Part shown: positions 23,560-35,200 of the stretch, in pieces
How the letters are laid out: every line of letters starts with the position of its first letter
Numbering within the stretch: the first letter of the stretch is position 1
Assembly: GCF_014133895.1 (NCBI RefSeq)
Contig: NC_050729.1
Coordinates: 1 to 64,000 of the forward strand
Reading direction: 5' to 3'
Length of the DNA stretch: 64,000 nucleotides
From: Torulaspora globosa
Taxonomy: Eukaryota; Ascomycota; Saccharomycetes; Saccharomycetales; Saccharomycetaceae
Made by a program: the position numbers and the translations under genes
Notes under the pieces: generated by a model
What the model saw: only the letters and a program-made list of their open reading frames with translations
What the model was told of the DNA's origin: nothing
Databases searched by the model: none

Positions 23560-23660
23560 CAATTCAGCCATCAACGCCATACTCACCTGGCCGATCAAGA
23601 CATAAAATCCAGACAGCGCGAGCGAAGACGCGAGATTTCCATCTTGGAAAACTTAAATGC
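23560..23660 (-). repeat. LTR-like fragment related to 14210-14300
   Basis: CACCTGGCCGATCAAGACATAAAATCC followed by GACGCGAGATTTCC is shared in diverged form with the 14.2-kb fragment. It is a solo remnant; no coding sequence of an element is attached. The strand is inferred from its relatives. Confidence 0.5.
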
Positions 23661-26344
23661 CTGAACTCTCAGCGGTCAGCTTCTTCTGTGTCCTGGAAAT
23701 ACTGGTATGAGGATGCCTGCTGCATTATAGATATCGTTCATACGAGATTTCAACATGCATTCCTTAGGCCGCTTTTCGACCCGCTAGGTCGCTGTAGCTT
23801 CTTAATGGCCTTGGTAAATTCCATGAGGACACATCTAACAACTTGTTAAAACCCACGAGGCCGAAGTGCGCAGACTAGAGGCTTTTGTCTCATCCACCAG
23901 AGCAACGTTATCAGCAGTTATTCTAAGCAAACCACAAATCAGGAAAGACTTTTGACATCTAAAGATGTCCCGTAGGTGACGAACCAAGTATTCACTCTTC
24001 ATGGCAAATCAGACCACGTCAAGAACGGCTAGTCCCAAGATCATGGCTCAGACACATGGCTCATAAACTGGTAGTCCGATCGGTTATCTTATACCTATAC
24101 TTGCAACTTCTATGGTAAGTTGTCTCAGCCGAGCACCCAAAAAGTTCATGAACATGCCTTGAAATCTTGGGACGTTAACCATTAGCAATAAACGCTCGAC
24201 ACTGGCGCTAAGCTAAACTGCTGCGCTCAGTGCCATCGTGAAGCAGCTCCTTATGGCTGAAACTAACTGCGTATTTCTAGGGAACAATTGTCCGCTATCT
24301 GTTTTGAAGGTGACCTGACGGATAAACGCCTTAGGCGACATGACGCAATCGATATGTTGCACAACCGCCCACATTTACCAGAACTAAAATCTCGAAATTT
24401 TTGGCAAAGATGCAGAAGAACTTGAAGGCGCTAGCTTAACTGGGAGTAACTAATGAAAAACACTGGCAACATCTTCGAGTGTATGGTGGATGTCTGGCAA
24501 AATCTTCTAAATAAGCAAGTACCATTACCAGTGTTTGTATTCTGTCTCCTGATGTTTCTTGATTTCTTATATGAGATTTGTGCTGCCTATTTCTGTTATA
24601 GTTTATCCATTAGCTTGAGCGGTTGTTTTTGACTTTTGTCTCTCGTCCACTGTACATTGAATCTCGCTGAACAGTAATTCGCTGTGAAAACTCTTTTAAC
24701 TTCTTGGTCAACATTTGGTGTTCGCTGTGATGTTTCAGTGTTCCAACAACGATCTCAATGACTTCATCTCATAAACTCAAGGGAGGAACAAAATTCCAAG
24801 TATTTTTACGAGCACTGAATGGACGGATAATCTGTCTGCTTTACAACCAGACTCGTTCACCTGAATGTTCCCCGTGAACGCAACCATTGGGAATAAATGA
24901 AGTACGCTATTTTTTCTCACTACAATGCAATAGAAGACATGACAGTATGACTGTTTGCGCCTGGTAGTTCTGGGGATTATATCAATCTCAGAAAGTTGCA
25001 CAGAGGATCATCAAAATTCGTCAACATTATTGGGTCATATTGCTTTAGCATTTTCTGGCTCCTTTTTTCGTTTTAAACTAGCTGTTCGTTCAAGCTCTTA
25101 TTCATTTCTCACGTACCAGCGACAAACGCAGTATCTCAGTTGACAGAGTTAAAATTCTTTCCGTGAAACTCTCATCGACCTGAACAGGTCAGTTATTCTT
25201 CCCATTCTTGGCGCCTATGTCACTCTATGATGGCTACTCAGCTTAGCAAACACAGCTGATTAAGAAAAAGTGATATTTCAGGTAAATATCGAGTCAGAAT
25301 GCAAAGATTTACGTTCCCCAGCGAAGTTCAAAGAGTTCAGTTGAGAGCGGCAGGTTCTGCAACATGAACTTAGAGAGTCCATTCGGACACCGTTGCCATA
25401 GCGCCGACAAATTGTCTTGGCGCGCGGACCAAATAGGAAAAATTCGGGTTGCCTTATTTCCCAATTGATCACTTGAAAAAGGGTCTAAAGAAGATTCGAC
25501 TTCTCTGACGAAATCTTCTTCGCGCCTTCTGCCCTTAGCAGTCTAGCAGAAACTATGCGCTATGAAAAGTGGGTGCTACAGCAGTGTTTTCGCAGATCTT
25601 GAGAACTGGAAAGGTGCAATGTCTGCATTAATCGAAGGCTGGCGTCATTTTTTTTTCATTCCAAAAGTTCGTATGATTTCTGCCCATTGCTGAGGTAGCT
25701 CTGAGCAATGTAAACCGTCCTGGAATCTACTGCAAGAAGAACGGCTATACATCTCTTTCGACCCCGAAGGTTGCTGTAGCGATGTTAAGCGACTGCGCAA
25801 CGAGGTCTTCTTTGGCGATATATTGTTGCTGATGATAGTATACTGGACTTGAAAGAAAGGTATAAACGGAAAACGCTTTAAGTACTTTCCTGCACGTCAT
25901 TAACTACAACATTTGTGAACGTATAACTGTTAATCGGTTTTATACTATTGGTGTTCAATCTAGATTGAAAGAAGAGAAATATGGCTTTGAGCTCGGATGC
26001 TATTTCCATTAGAAATGGGTCTCAAGTGTACAGATGCGGAACCCATGGGCAAACCGGAAATGAATCAGCATGGTACCCATAGAGCTCTACGACTGCGGTA
26101 GATATGAGGGAAGATATGAGGCTCGAAATGCCGGCGCACATTTCTCGGCTAAGATTGCTCTGAAGGTGTGGCTAATTGCTGCCCTTCTTCTAATTTTACC
26201 TTTAGCTGAACTCCAGCTTTAAGTTCTGCTGCTCGGGGTTTCATAGACACAACCGGTGATAATATCAGGTTCATTAAAAGGGGGCTGAAAACGATCAACT
26301 GAGCGCATCGACATATTGAGCACCACGTACCTATATCGCCGATA

Positions 26345-26776
26345 TTGCGGCGAAACTACAGCAGCACGGCGCATTTTGACAAGAGGTTATGTCAAGCCTT
26401 CACATACACTAAAATCAATCGACGCAACAGGGTGAATGGGATAGTCCGTATCAGATCTTGGGATGCATACACATTGGACATGATTCGACTGGAGCACAAG
26501 AAGAACTGCAATGGCAATATACTTACGAGTGGTCTACAAAGGCCGGGCCTATACAGGCTGGGACCCCATCAGTCCATTGATCATGAGATCCTGATCCCAG
26601 TCTGTCTCCAAAAGTGACACCTAGGCGTGCATTATATCTAGATAGATGCGTTTGGTATCAAATCACAGTTGAGTGGTTCGATGTACAGTGTGAAAAATGT
26701 CATCACAAAATTAGTACAACATGCAACGTGTGTGGTATATACTACCATAGGGATCCCCCATATTTACAATGCTAAT
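26345..26776 (+). pseudogene. Decayed fragment ending in a CxxC zinc-ribbon-like motif
   Basis: One plus frame is open at 26345-26617. A second plus frame, open from about 26587 to a stop at 26773-26775, ends with QCEKCHHKISTTCNVCGIYY, that is CxxC-x8-CxxC followed by Tyr-Tyr-His. Such Cys4 knuckles occur in transposase or zinc-ribbon domains. The change of frame suggests a frameshifted remnant. The family is not recognised. Confidence 0.3.
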
Positions 26777-27244
26777 GATTGATCTGCAATCCTGGGATGC
26801 AGCACTGGTTATGATAGATGTCAGTGCGTTTGATACTTGTTTTATTGGAGAACTTCTTTTCTACTTCCCTTGTGTACTCGGACAACAATTTGTATGCCAT
26901 GTTGACTTTAAATATTGAATAACTATTGTCGACACCCGGCATCTGGCTGAATTATGGAGTTCCTATTCCTCATTGTTTCCACGCCATTATAGCTCATCGC
27001 TCATAAAATATCATTTTGAAATGCTTAATTCGAGAAAAAGACTTGAGAAAAAAAATACCTACTAGGCGTTGAGAGACTAACTACTGGATAAAACCTCGGA
27101 AATAAACTACATCCTACCAGATCCCATGCTTTTCAGGGTAGAAATTTATGCTCGATTGGGAGTCAATAGTTGGATGACTGAGGTCAATTGACATACATGG
27201 TGCGGAACAACACGGCTAAAATCGCAAAAATCAAATCATAAGTA

Positions 27245-27343
27245 GGGAGTTTGGCCGAGTGGTTTAAGGCGTCAGATTTAGGTTGTAGCAACTTAAAATC
27301 TCTGATATCTTCGGATGCAAGGGTTCGAATCCCTTAGCTCTCA
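27245..27343 (+). tRNA. tRNA-Leu (anticodon UAG) with a short intron
   Basis: The acceptor strand GGGAGTT pairs with AGCTCTC, discriminator A at 27343, no encoded CCA. The A box is TGGCCGAGTGG and the B box is GGTTCGAATCC. The long variable arm (GATATCTTCGGATGC) is typical of class II tRNA-Leu. The anticodon TAG is at 27279-27281 in the loop TTTAGG, closed by TCAGA/TCTGA. About 17 bases after nucleotide 37 (about 27283-27299) form the intron at the canonical place, as in S. cerevisiae tL(UAG). It reads CUN Leu codons. Confidence 0.95.
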
Positions 27344-27350
27344 TTTTTTT
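27344..27350 (+). terminator. RNA polymerase III terminator
   Basis: A run of seven T immediately follows the discriminator base of tRNA-Leu. Confidence 0.9.
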
Positions 27351-28487
27351 CCCGGCGTTATGACGTATTTTTTAAGCTAACTGATAAGTCTCGACAGTAA
27401 GCGGAATGAAAAGTGAACGCTGTTGCCCTCAATTGGAGTCGGCAGATGTCTGAGTTGACACTGGTCAAAGAGTTGCTGAAGCAGGACTGCAGTGTGTCGT
27501 TCTTCCAATACTAGATCTCGAAATTCTCAACATGTCGGCCTTCGCACATTTCAACTCCTGATTGTAACTATGGAAAATCACACATCCTCTTCCCAGATAT
27601 AGTCACTTTGAGAAGTCATTGATAGGAGGACGCTTGAGCTTCAGCGCGGGTGACCGGTGCCGAGATTTTACGCCTGGACCGACCTTTATGGGCAATCCGC
27701 TAGCTTGCAACATAGCCAACACATCTTATGATACGTTTTGAGGGGAGAACGGAAGGCTCAATGAGAACGTCGATCGATGCTTCTTGGTTTCAAGAGCAAT
27801 GAATTCTGCTGATCGCGTGTTTCCAAGCTTCCAAAGACCTGCTACATCATATCTCCCTTCTGGAACATCAGGAGAAGAGTTGAAAGTAGGGACACTGACT
27901 AGGAATAATCGAGCACATCGGGAGCCCTGAAAAGGTGTTCCTGGACTGGTCTTCGAAACTGGAGGGAGGACGCAGTACTTGAGAGAAAGCAGCTTCCAAG
28001 GCAATGTAAAAGGACGTAGAAACAGCTTAATAAACTCAATTTGGTCCAGTGACAGCCTCAGAACCGAATAAAGGTCAATCTGCCAGAGCGTTGCTCTTTT
28101 TGGTCCAGAAATAGCAAGACTGACCAACAAACTCAAAAATACGTGAATCTTGCAATATAACCCAATTGGAAACAATGCTCAATGTCTGTTAATCGAACGA
28201 GCCCTTCGGAAGAGCGGATTGAAAACATCTATTCTTTTCTTTGTTGAAGACTCTATTTCTATCTACCCTCAAGAAAGAGGTCATTACTCACCACTGGCCA
28301 ATACTGCGGCCAACGTATGAATTGTGCAACGTATGGTTGTCCAACGCATGCTGTTGCTGGATAGTGTTTTTTCATTGCACATATGAAAACATCCTATCTT
28401 AAATACAGTTGCTCTGCATGGAACAGCTTATATTCGCAAGTGTTCGAGACTGAGGTTAACAAGATACTATTTAATAAAGCTGATGGT
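27351..28487. other. Intergenic with one unsupported minus ORF
   Basis: A minus-strand open frame spans 27726-28175 (about 149 codons) but begins at TTG, has no early ATG and no recognisable domain, so I do not call it a gene. It could be a remnant. Nothing else is seen between the tRNA and the SOD gene. Confidence 0.5.
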
Positions 28488-29108
28488 TCATGAGCTGGTG
28501 AACTTTCTTGAGGCTTCTTTCCAGTTGATCACATTCCATATGGCTTTGAAATAATCCATCTTTCTGTTATGGTATTGCAAATAGTAAGCATGCTCCCAGG
28601 CGTCGATGGTAACTAGTGGTACCAGGGAGCTTGGTAAAGTGTCCTGGTTGTAAGTTTGAATCACATCTAATTTACCACCATTTTGCAAATTCTTTACAAT
28701 GAAGACCCAGCCGGAGCCCTGCACTGCTGCTAGTTTGGTGTTTGCTAAATTGATGAGGTTTTCCAAGCTCCCGTACTGTGAGGCGATGGCATCCGCTAAC
28801 GCACCAGTTGGTGGCTCACCACCGCCAAGCGACTTTGGTGCCAGACTTTCCCAAAACAAACAGTGGTTGGTGTAGCCACCGCCGTGGAACTTCAAGTTTT
28901 GCTGCACAGCAATGATATCCCTGGCTATAGAAGGAGATGGTGCGCGAGCAAGCTGAACCTTCAACTCTTCCATTTGATCGATCGCTGCATTAAAACCATT
29001 GACATATGTTTGATGGTGTTTGGAATGATGCAATTCGTTTATCTCTGCTGAGATATATGGTTCTAAGGCATCGTAAGACCAGCCGAGCTCTGGTAATGTG
29101 ACCTTCAT
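28488..29108 (-). CDS. Mn-superoxide dismutase without mitochondrial presequence
   Basis: The 206-residue Fe/Mn-SOD is very similar to yeast Sod2. N-terminal hairpin domain: HHSKHHQTYVNGFN (first metal His) and FHGGGYTNHCLFWE (second His). C-terminal domain: GSGWVFIVKN, KLDVIQTYNQD (active-site Gln) and DAWEHAYYLQY (Asp and His ligands). All four metal ligands are present. It converts superoxide to oxygen and hydrogen peroxide. The protein starts MKVTLPELGW, exactly where mature Sod2 starts after presequence removal. Upstream the frame hits TAA at 29139-29141 after ten codons without ATG, so no targeting peptide is encoded, and the product should be cytosolic unless an unseen intron adds one. 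A minus-strand TATATAAG at 29176-29183 lies at promoter distance. A separate mitochondrial SOD2 probably exists elsewhere; this looks like a paralog that lost its presequence, comparable to Candida SOD3. Confidence 0.92.
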   Translation of the reverse strand: MKVTLPELGWSYDALEPYISAEINELHHSKHHQTYVNGFNAAIDQMEELKVQLARAPSPSIARDIIAVQQNLKFHGGGYTNHCLFWESLAPKSLGGGEPPTGALADAIASQYGSLENLINLANTKLAAVQGSGWVFIVKNLQNGGKLDVIQTYNQDTLPSSLVPLVTIDAWEHAYYLQYHNRKMDYFKAIWNVINWKEASRKFTSS

Positions 29109-31695
29109 AATGGCTTCACAACTCTGACGGAGTCGATGTTAGAGATATTTTGCCTCGAGAGTAATATAGCATCATCTTATATACTCTACTCCCGAATTCT
29201 CAAGCTCTAATGCACTTACTCACAAATTAGCCACCCGCAGGGTGTTTTGAGAGCAGAGACGATGGGTAAGGGATAGATCCCTCGATTGGCAATCGAGATA
29301 AAATGCTCATGCCAAGAGGTTTTTACGTAATTGAGTACATTGAGCCAAAAGGTGAGCTTGTGAAGCAACCTAAACGAAGTAGAAGCATCTGGGTTAAGCG
29401 CTGGACTCATTCTGGACGGTTCGAGCGTTTCTGATATCTTTTCACACAAAGCGAGGAAACTAAAGATCTTGAAGCTTTCCCGGTCCGGTTGGTTGACATG
29501 TCCAAGTATCCCTCCGAGATATTCCTGATCAAAGAATTAGTCTGCAGAGTCAATTACGCCTCTGGAATGTCAAATGTGCCATAATCATGATTTCTGCAGG
29601 ATATTCTTCTGCGGGTTAATGCCTCCATTGATTGCTTCTGTTACCTCTACCGCTGCTTTGATTTTCGGTAAACTTCGGACGCCCGTTTAAACTATCAGCC
29701 GTCCAAATAAGGCGCTTGGATCCGTAGAGTTACTGAGATGCCGCTGACAATAATGGAGAAACAATACTGAAAGAGCAATGAAATCAAAGGCTTTTGTGTA
29801 TGCAAATTGTTTTCGACCGTGCCGTTACACCTCTTGCTTGCCACCGTCCTGAAGGCTCGGTAAACTTTTAGTAGCCTCTTAACATAGCAGCGGCGGACCA
29901 TCATGTCATAGGTTCTTCGCCAGGGCCGACCGCTTAGCGGCTATCAGTGTGATTGCAAAACTGCAGACCACGGACGACGTATCTGCTTTAAAATGCGGAA
30001 GTATAACGCCTTGCGGGTAGTTGTAGTTCCAATATAGTATTTTCTTCAACGTACCCTGATTTAGATGACACTGCTCTTGTGTTTGAGTTCGCCAGTTACA
30101 GCACTAATTAGGATGGCATCATTTCTACTTCCATCAGCTGGCAGATGAACTCCTAGAATCAGGAACGGGCAAGTCACAGTTGAATACACTCGCTTGTGCT
30201 TTGCTTTTCTCCAGCTAGCGAATTGAACTAAGGGATGAGTTGTTCCTCTGCGTAATGGATTTTTTCACTTCAATGTCGACTTATATTGCTTTGCTTCACG
30301 AAAAAGCTTCCAAATCTGTTCGTCTACAGTTCATCTAGACAATTCGACCGCAGTTATCAGCTGTGACGTGGAAGTCGCCAACATGGGCGTTTATGGAAAG
30401 ACTGCCTATGCATATTTTGAGCCCGGACAGAATAGACACCAGTTTCACTCCGATCCCTTCTCGCATTACATCTCCGGAATTTATTTCGCTACCTGCTTTG
30501 GACCATCTCCAGAAGTAAAGTCACATATTGAAAGTACTGACAGGATCAAACCTTCCCCTATCGTGCGCAGTCTGCGAAACAATTGTCCGTTTTACCCGAA
30601 AGAAAAGCGCAGTTTCCACGGTAATCTGGTAGAGCTTCCTAGAGTTTACCGCAAGCGTGACGTGGAAGTACTGGTTCAGTTTTTCGGCTGAACTTTGTGC
30701 CCCGAATAGTTCTGCAATACAGCTAGCTAGTGTCCTTTCTTAACAAGCCAGCGGTTTGACCCACCAAAATCTCTCTGGAGCAAGCAGAAGCGATGGCATC
30801 TATGCTTAGAGTACATACCTGCGACTGATCAAACGGAGCAGCCAAGAACAGCAGTCATAATAGTCTTTAAGATGGGCTTTGTAAGAACTACGCCGCGGTG
30901 AGCATGGTAGCAGGCGGCGTACGTCATCAGATCTGAGAAATTACCATCTCAAGATGGTCGAAGACAGCATTAGGGACGGATACGAGGAATACAGAAATAT
31001 GGCCGCCGAATACATCGCTCTTTGAATCTTGTGAATAGAATCTCTTTTTAAGCGAATTAACATATGGCCGCTGGTATACACTAGAATGAAAGTGACGAGG
31101 TTGCTAATTGAAGTCATGTTATTACACGTCCTGCATATCCCTTAGCGTGTATTCGCGGTTGTATTCTTTCAATGTTGGGTGTATTCACCAGTGTATTGGT
31201 CACTCACTACGTTGTAATCGCGCTGCGTATACCACCAATACATTAGTCACAGTACTTTCACGAGACGTAAGATAACGAGTTGAAACGATAGAAAGTAGGC
31301 TGGCAGCAGGAGCCAAGAAATACGCGGCACTGTCGTGAATATTCGACACTGATATTGGGAGGTGTACGAGATTCATCACGTATAAACCATTTTCCATTTT
31401 AGATTACATGCGCAGCCAAAAACAAACACAAACGTACAGAACGATGAAGTCTCGAAAAATATAGAAAGACAGCAGTTTTATTTAATTGAAGTGGGCTCCA
31501 GTCGGTACTAGAAAATCAGGGAAGAATATGATATGTAGTTAAACTATAAGATCTCAGATTTAAAGCAAGTCGGTGAGGGCGTACTATTTTTACGCTAGCG
31601 CTCATCATTAAGACTATTATGATTAGCGTTGTTTGCATAAGGGTGAGGTATTCATAATTTAACGACAGATCATATTTTTTCCTCTGTGTGTGCCT
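29109..31695. other. Gene-poor stretch
   Basis: One plus-strand ORF from the ATG at 30383 to 30691 (about 102 codons) has no recognised domain and no clear promoter; it stays unproven. A near-perfect palindrome CTCGATTGGCAATCGAG lies at 29281-29297. No RNA gene is recognised. Confidence 0.5.
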
Positions 31696-31699
31696 ATGT

Positions 31700-31792
31700 T
31701 TGGTTCGTTAACGGCATTTCTAGCTGTGGTAGTTCATCAGTGAGTTGTTATTCATTCCGAGCTTCAAGTACTCGCCTTTCTTATCTAGAGGA
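31700..31792 (-). repeat. Duplicated copia pol fragment (end of reverse transcriptase)
   Basis: TTCATTCCGAGCTTCAAGTA and the sequence before it match about 32995-33080 inside the copia pol frame, with scattered differences (AACGGCATTTC versus AACGGTATTCC, GTTCATCAG versus ATTTATCGG). The fragment lies beyond the downstream LTR, so it belongs to a second insertion of the same family or to a rearrangement. Confidence 0.7.
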
Positions 31793-31973
31793 GGAGCCCA
31801 CCTCACATGAAAATGAAAAGTAAAGTACTGGCTTCGCTTTAAAGGAATTTGCGGACCTTAGCATGTTGAGAGGTTATTGGAAATGTATCAGTACTCATAA
31901 TGATCTTAATGAACAGGACTTTATTCTATAATTTTTCCTCACTCTACACGCTACGAAAGAAACTTACTTACAC

Positions 31974-32231
31974 TGAGAAATACTGGCTCGTTTTACATCT
32001 TTTCCATGCGTCTCGTTTACGTCCACTGATCTGTGGCTCGTTTAACATCCTCGCTGATTCTATGTTAGAGTCTAAGGTATTAGTCAGCAACTCATAATCG
32101 AATCCGGCCGATAAATGTGTTATGCTATATGATGGTAACCTGGAGAGACTTATACAACCCTGATGACGCACGCCGTTAGCCGCACCTCTCGGTACAGCCA
32201 ATAGTTCCGACATACCACCCAAGTTTCGACA
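31974..32231 (-). repeat. Downstream LTR of the copia element
   Basis: On the minus strand, just after the RNase H stop, a stretch begins TGTCGAAACTTGGGTGG and ends ATTTCTCA, about 258 bases bounded by TG and CA. Its location, four bases past the end of pol, fits the 3' LTR of the element. The matching 5' LTR is not recognised above 36552. The first ~35 bases of the LTR reappear inside the integrase region at about 34717-34752. Confidence 0.5.
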
Positions 32232-32235
32232 GTTA

Positions 32236-35200
32236 CTATTTTATGAATCTCTTAGTGAGTTCCAAGAACTGCTTGACTGGTAATGGTTTGGTTAATACAT
32301 CCGCCAGGTTGTCCTCCGTTTGCACGTATTCCACACTTAATCTCATTTGTTCCACTTCGTCTCTGAGTCTCCGGCTTCTGGCTCCGAAAAATTTATTTCG
32401 AAACTTCTTGTCGTCGTCCGATTTCATCAATGCTATAGTAGGTTGACTATCGGTGACGATGACAATTTCCAGATCTGAACTAGTTACTGCTTTCACTAAC
32501 TCTTGTATATCTCTTAGGATAGGAATTGCTCCTGTTATTCCATAGATCTCTGCCTCCGTTGACGAAGTACAAGTCAATTTTATTTTGCTTGACTTTCCCC
32601 CGATGATGTTGCCGTTCAGCTTAATTAGGTAACCACCTTGTGATTTGAACCCTGGCTGACCAGCAAATGAAGCATCTGTTATGGCTGACAGAACATTATG
32701 ATCATTGTCTTTATGTTTATGCCATATGAGCTGTTGTTCTCGAGTATTCCACAGAAATTGAATAAGTTGATGGGTCAACTGCCTCACTTGTTTAGAGAGG
32801 AACAACGTATGTTGCGCCAATACGTTGACATAGTAGAGAATATCGTATCGATATTTTTGGGCGACGTAGGATGCCAGCCCTATGACTTTCTGCATCCATA
32901 ATACCTGTTTATCGTATTCGATCTTATTCATAACTAATCTTCCTTAGATATGAACATTCCAGGCTGCCCAGGGACCTTATTCATCCTGCCATTGTCCGTC
33001 AACGGTATTCCCAGTTGTGGTAATTTATCGGTGAGTGGCTTGTTCATTCCGAACTTTAAGTACTCGCCGATTTTATATTCCACTTCAAGTCCCAGGATGT
33101 CATAACTGTACTCTCCCGTCTTCAGCTGGGGTTCCTGTGTTAACCACTTTAGTTTCATAGGATTTTCTTAAGGTGTTTATAAGTTCTTTTGCCCTAGTGG
33201 GCGTTTTCGTCAAGACCACCATGTCATCCACGAATAGGCATATGATTATACCTTCTCCTAGGAATACACATGGCCAGCCTTTGACTTCATGGACATCTGC
33301 GTTGTTTAACAGATATTCCTTTATAGTTTTGCACCAATTTGCTCCACTTTGCTTTAATCCATATAGGGATTTGCGGAGTCTTAGCACCTTTTTTTTCATG
33401 TTCATATGAGGTGGAGCTCGAATATATAACTCCCCCTCTAGATCTGCATACAGGTATGCAGATGATATGTCCAGCTGGGTGATGGTCATGTCGATGTCCA
33501 AGGCTATCTCCATGCAGGTCATTAGAGCATAGTTGTGCACTGTGTTTGCCTGCAGGTTCTCCAGATATGTTTCTGGTTTTTGTTGATCACCTCTGGCTAC
33601 AACGCAACATTTTTTTGAACCGTCTCGCTTGGTAGTGAATATGAACATGGAATTCACTATCCTGCTTTTAGTTACACTGTCGGCTCCGATAACGTGGTCT
33701 TTATCCCAGGTGGACATTTTTAGAAGTTGGTTTACCTCTTTCTCATAAGCAGCAATGAATTTTTCTTTCTCTTCTGCATTACTGTTTAAAGATATAGCCT
33801 CCTTGTAGCTCAGGGATGGTCTTTCGGCATGAGCTTTTGTATTGTTTCTTGTAACCTTTGCGTACTGGATTCTTTGCTTCGACATGGCGGTTCACTTTGG
33901 CCACTGGTGCCATCCTGGTCTTCGCTTCCTTCTGAATCCTCTCTGCTCCGCTTACGTCCCCTTCTGGTTTATCCTTCTCTTCCTGAGCAGGAGGTGGTGT
34001 GCCCCGCGAAGCGGTGTCCGATGGGTATCAGTCGGTTTCGGTACCAGAATCGTCATTGGAGTCAGAACTGGACCTAGAAGTATCCTCACTAGTTTTCGAT
34101 GTTAACGTTGGTGGTGACTGCTGAATCGTCTTGCGCCGTTCAGGCGAAGCTGAGTTTGCGCGGATCATTGTTTGCTTTTGAGAGACGGGTGCCTTAGTAA
34201 TCATGAGTGGAGGAAGTTTATGTGCTTTCGTACCACCCGCCGTGAGTATCTCTCTTGGTAATCCTCTGTTCCGCTGTCATTTGTGCTGCGTGGCTTGGCT
34301 TGGTCGTAGCGTTGTTTTGGGTGAGTACATTCGTATCACCCGATTGGCCATGATCGTGCGGAGTCAGACTAAATCAAAGCTGATGTTAGTCGGTGGAAGA
34401 GCTTGAGCAGAGCTACTACTGTTCTTGATCGTTTAATTTTCCGCTTCATGAATGATCGGGTCGACGACCGTTTCATTAAATTGCGCATTGGCACTAATCA
34501 CCTTGTAATGTTTGGTATCGATCACACGTTCATCGGAACCAGGGACATATATGAGATAGCCGAATGATGTCGGAGATAGACAAAGAGCATAAACTTTCAT
34601 CCCTATGTTGACTAGCTGCCTGTCTGTTTGCGGCTTGTTGACGATGACCGTTTGGCCGAATGGTAGGATAGTGCTTGCATCCAGCCCTGTTAAACCTGCC
34701 TTGGTTCTTGGGGACACGCCAATACTTGACGATACCACCGAGTTTCGACAAGCCGAAAACAGGCAGTAAGTTGCATAACAGAGGGAGGAAGGCTATGCTT
34801 ATCGCCATCTCCAAGCAAAGTAGTTTTACGCCGAATTGTCTTTCGATAAACATTACCAGTTCAATAAATTCATCCGTGACGCTTTGTGAGTCCTTATCCC
34901 TTAGAGGGACGACCCACTTGAAACGTGTGCATTCATCAGTGAATGCTAGCATGTATCTGGCTGTATTGGCTGCGGAGATGGTTAGGGCCCGAATAAGTCC
35001 ACACGGATGAATTCGAAGCGTGAGTATTCTTTCTGGTACTTGAGCCTTGAGTTTAGAAGGTGTCTGTTCTTGGATGACTTTTCTTCCATACAAATTCCGC
35101 ACTGAAATTTCTCAGAGCTTTTCCAGTTTATTTCGTCCATATGAATGCCTGCTACGGAGCCATCCTTAATACAAGACTTTAGAGTTTTTACATTCACATG

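Larger units (their letters stand above)
22120..27240. other. Long gene-free stretch with scattered remnants
   Basis: About 5 kb without a credible gene. Separate entries cover an unidentified decayed coding stretch near 22948-23448, an LTR-like piece at 23560-23660 and a Cys-rich remnant at 26345-26776. The remaining sequence (23670-26340, 26780-27240) shows only short ORFs. No promoter-ORF combination stands out. Confidence 0.6.

Noticed and set aside
27726..28175. Minus-strand ORF of about 149 codons
   Set aside because: Starts at TTG, has no early ATG and no recognisable domain or promoter; kept only as a note in the intergenic entry.
30383..30691. Plus-strand ORF of about 102 codons
   Set aside because: No family, promoter or conservation evidence; may be chance.
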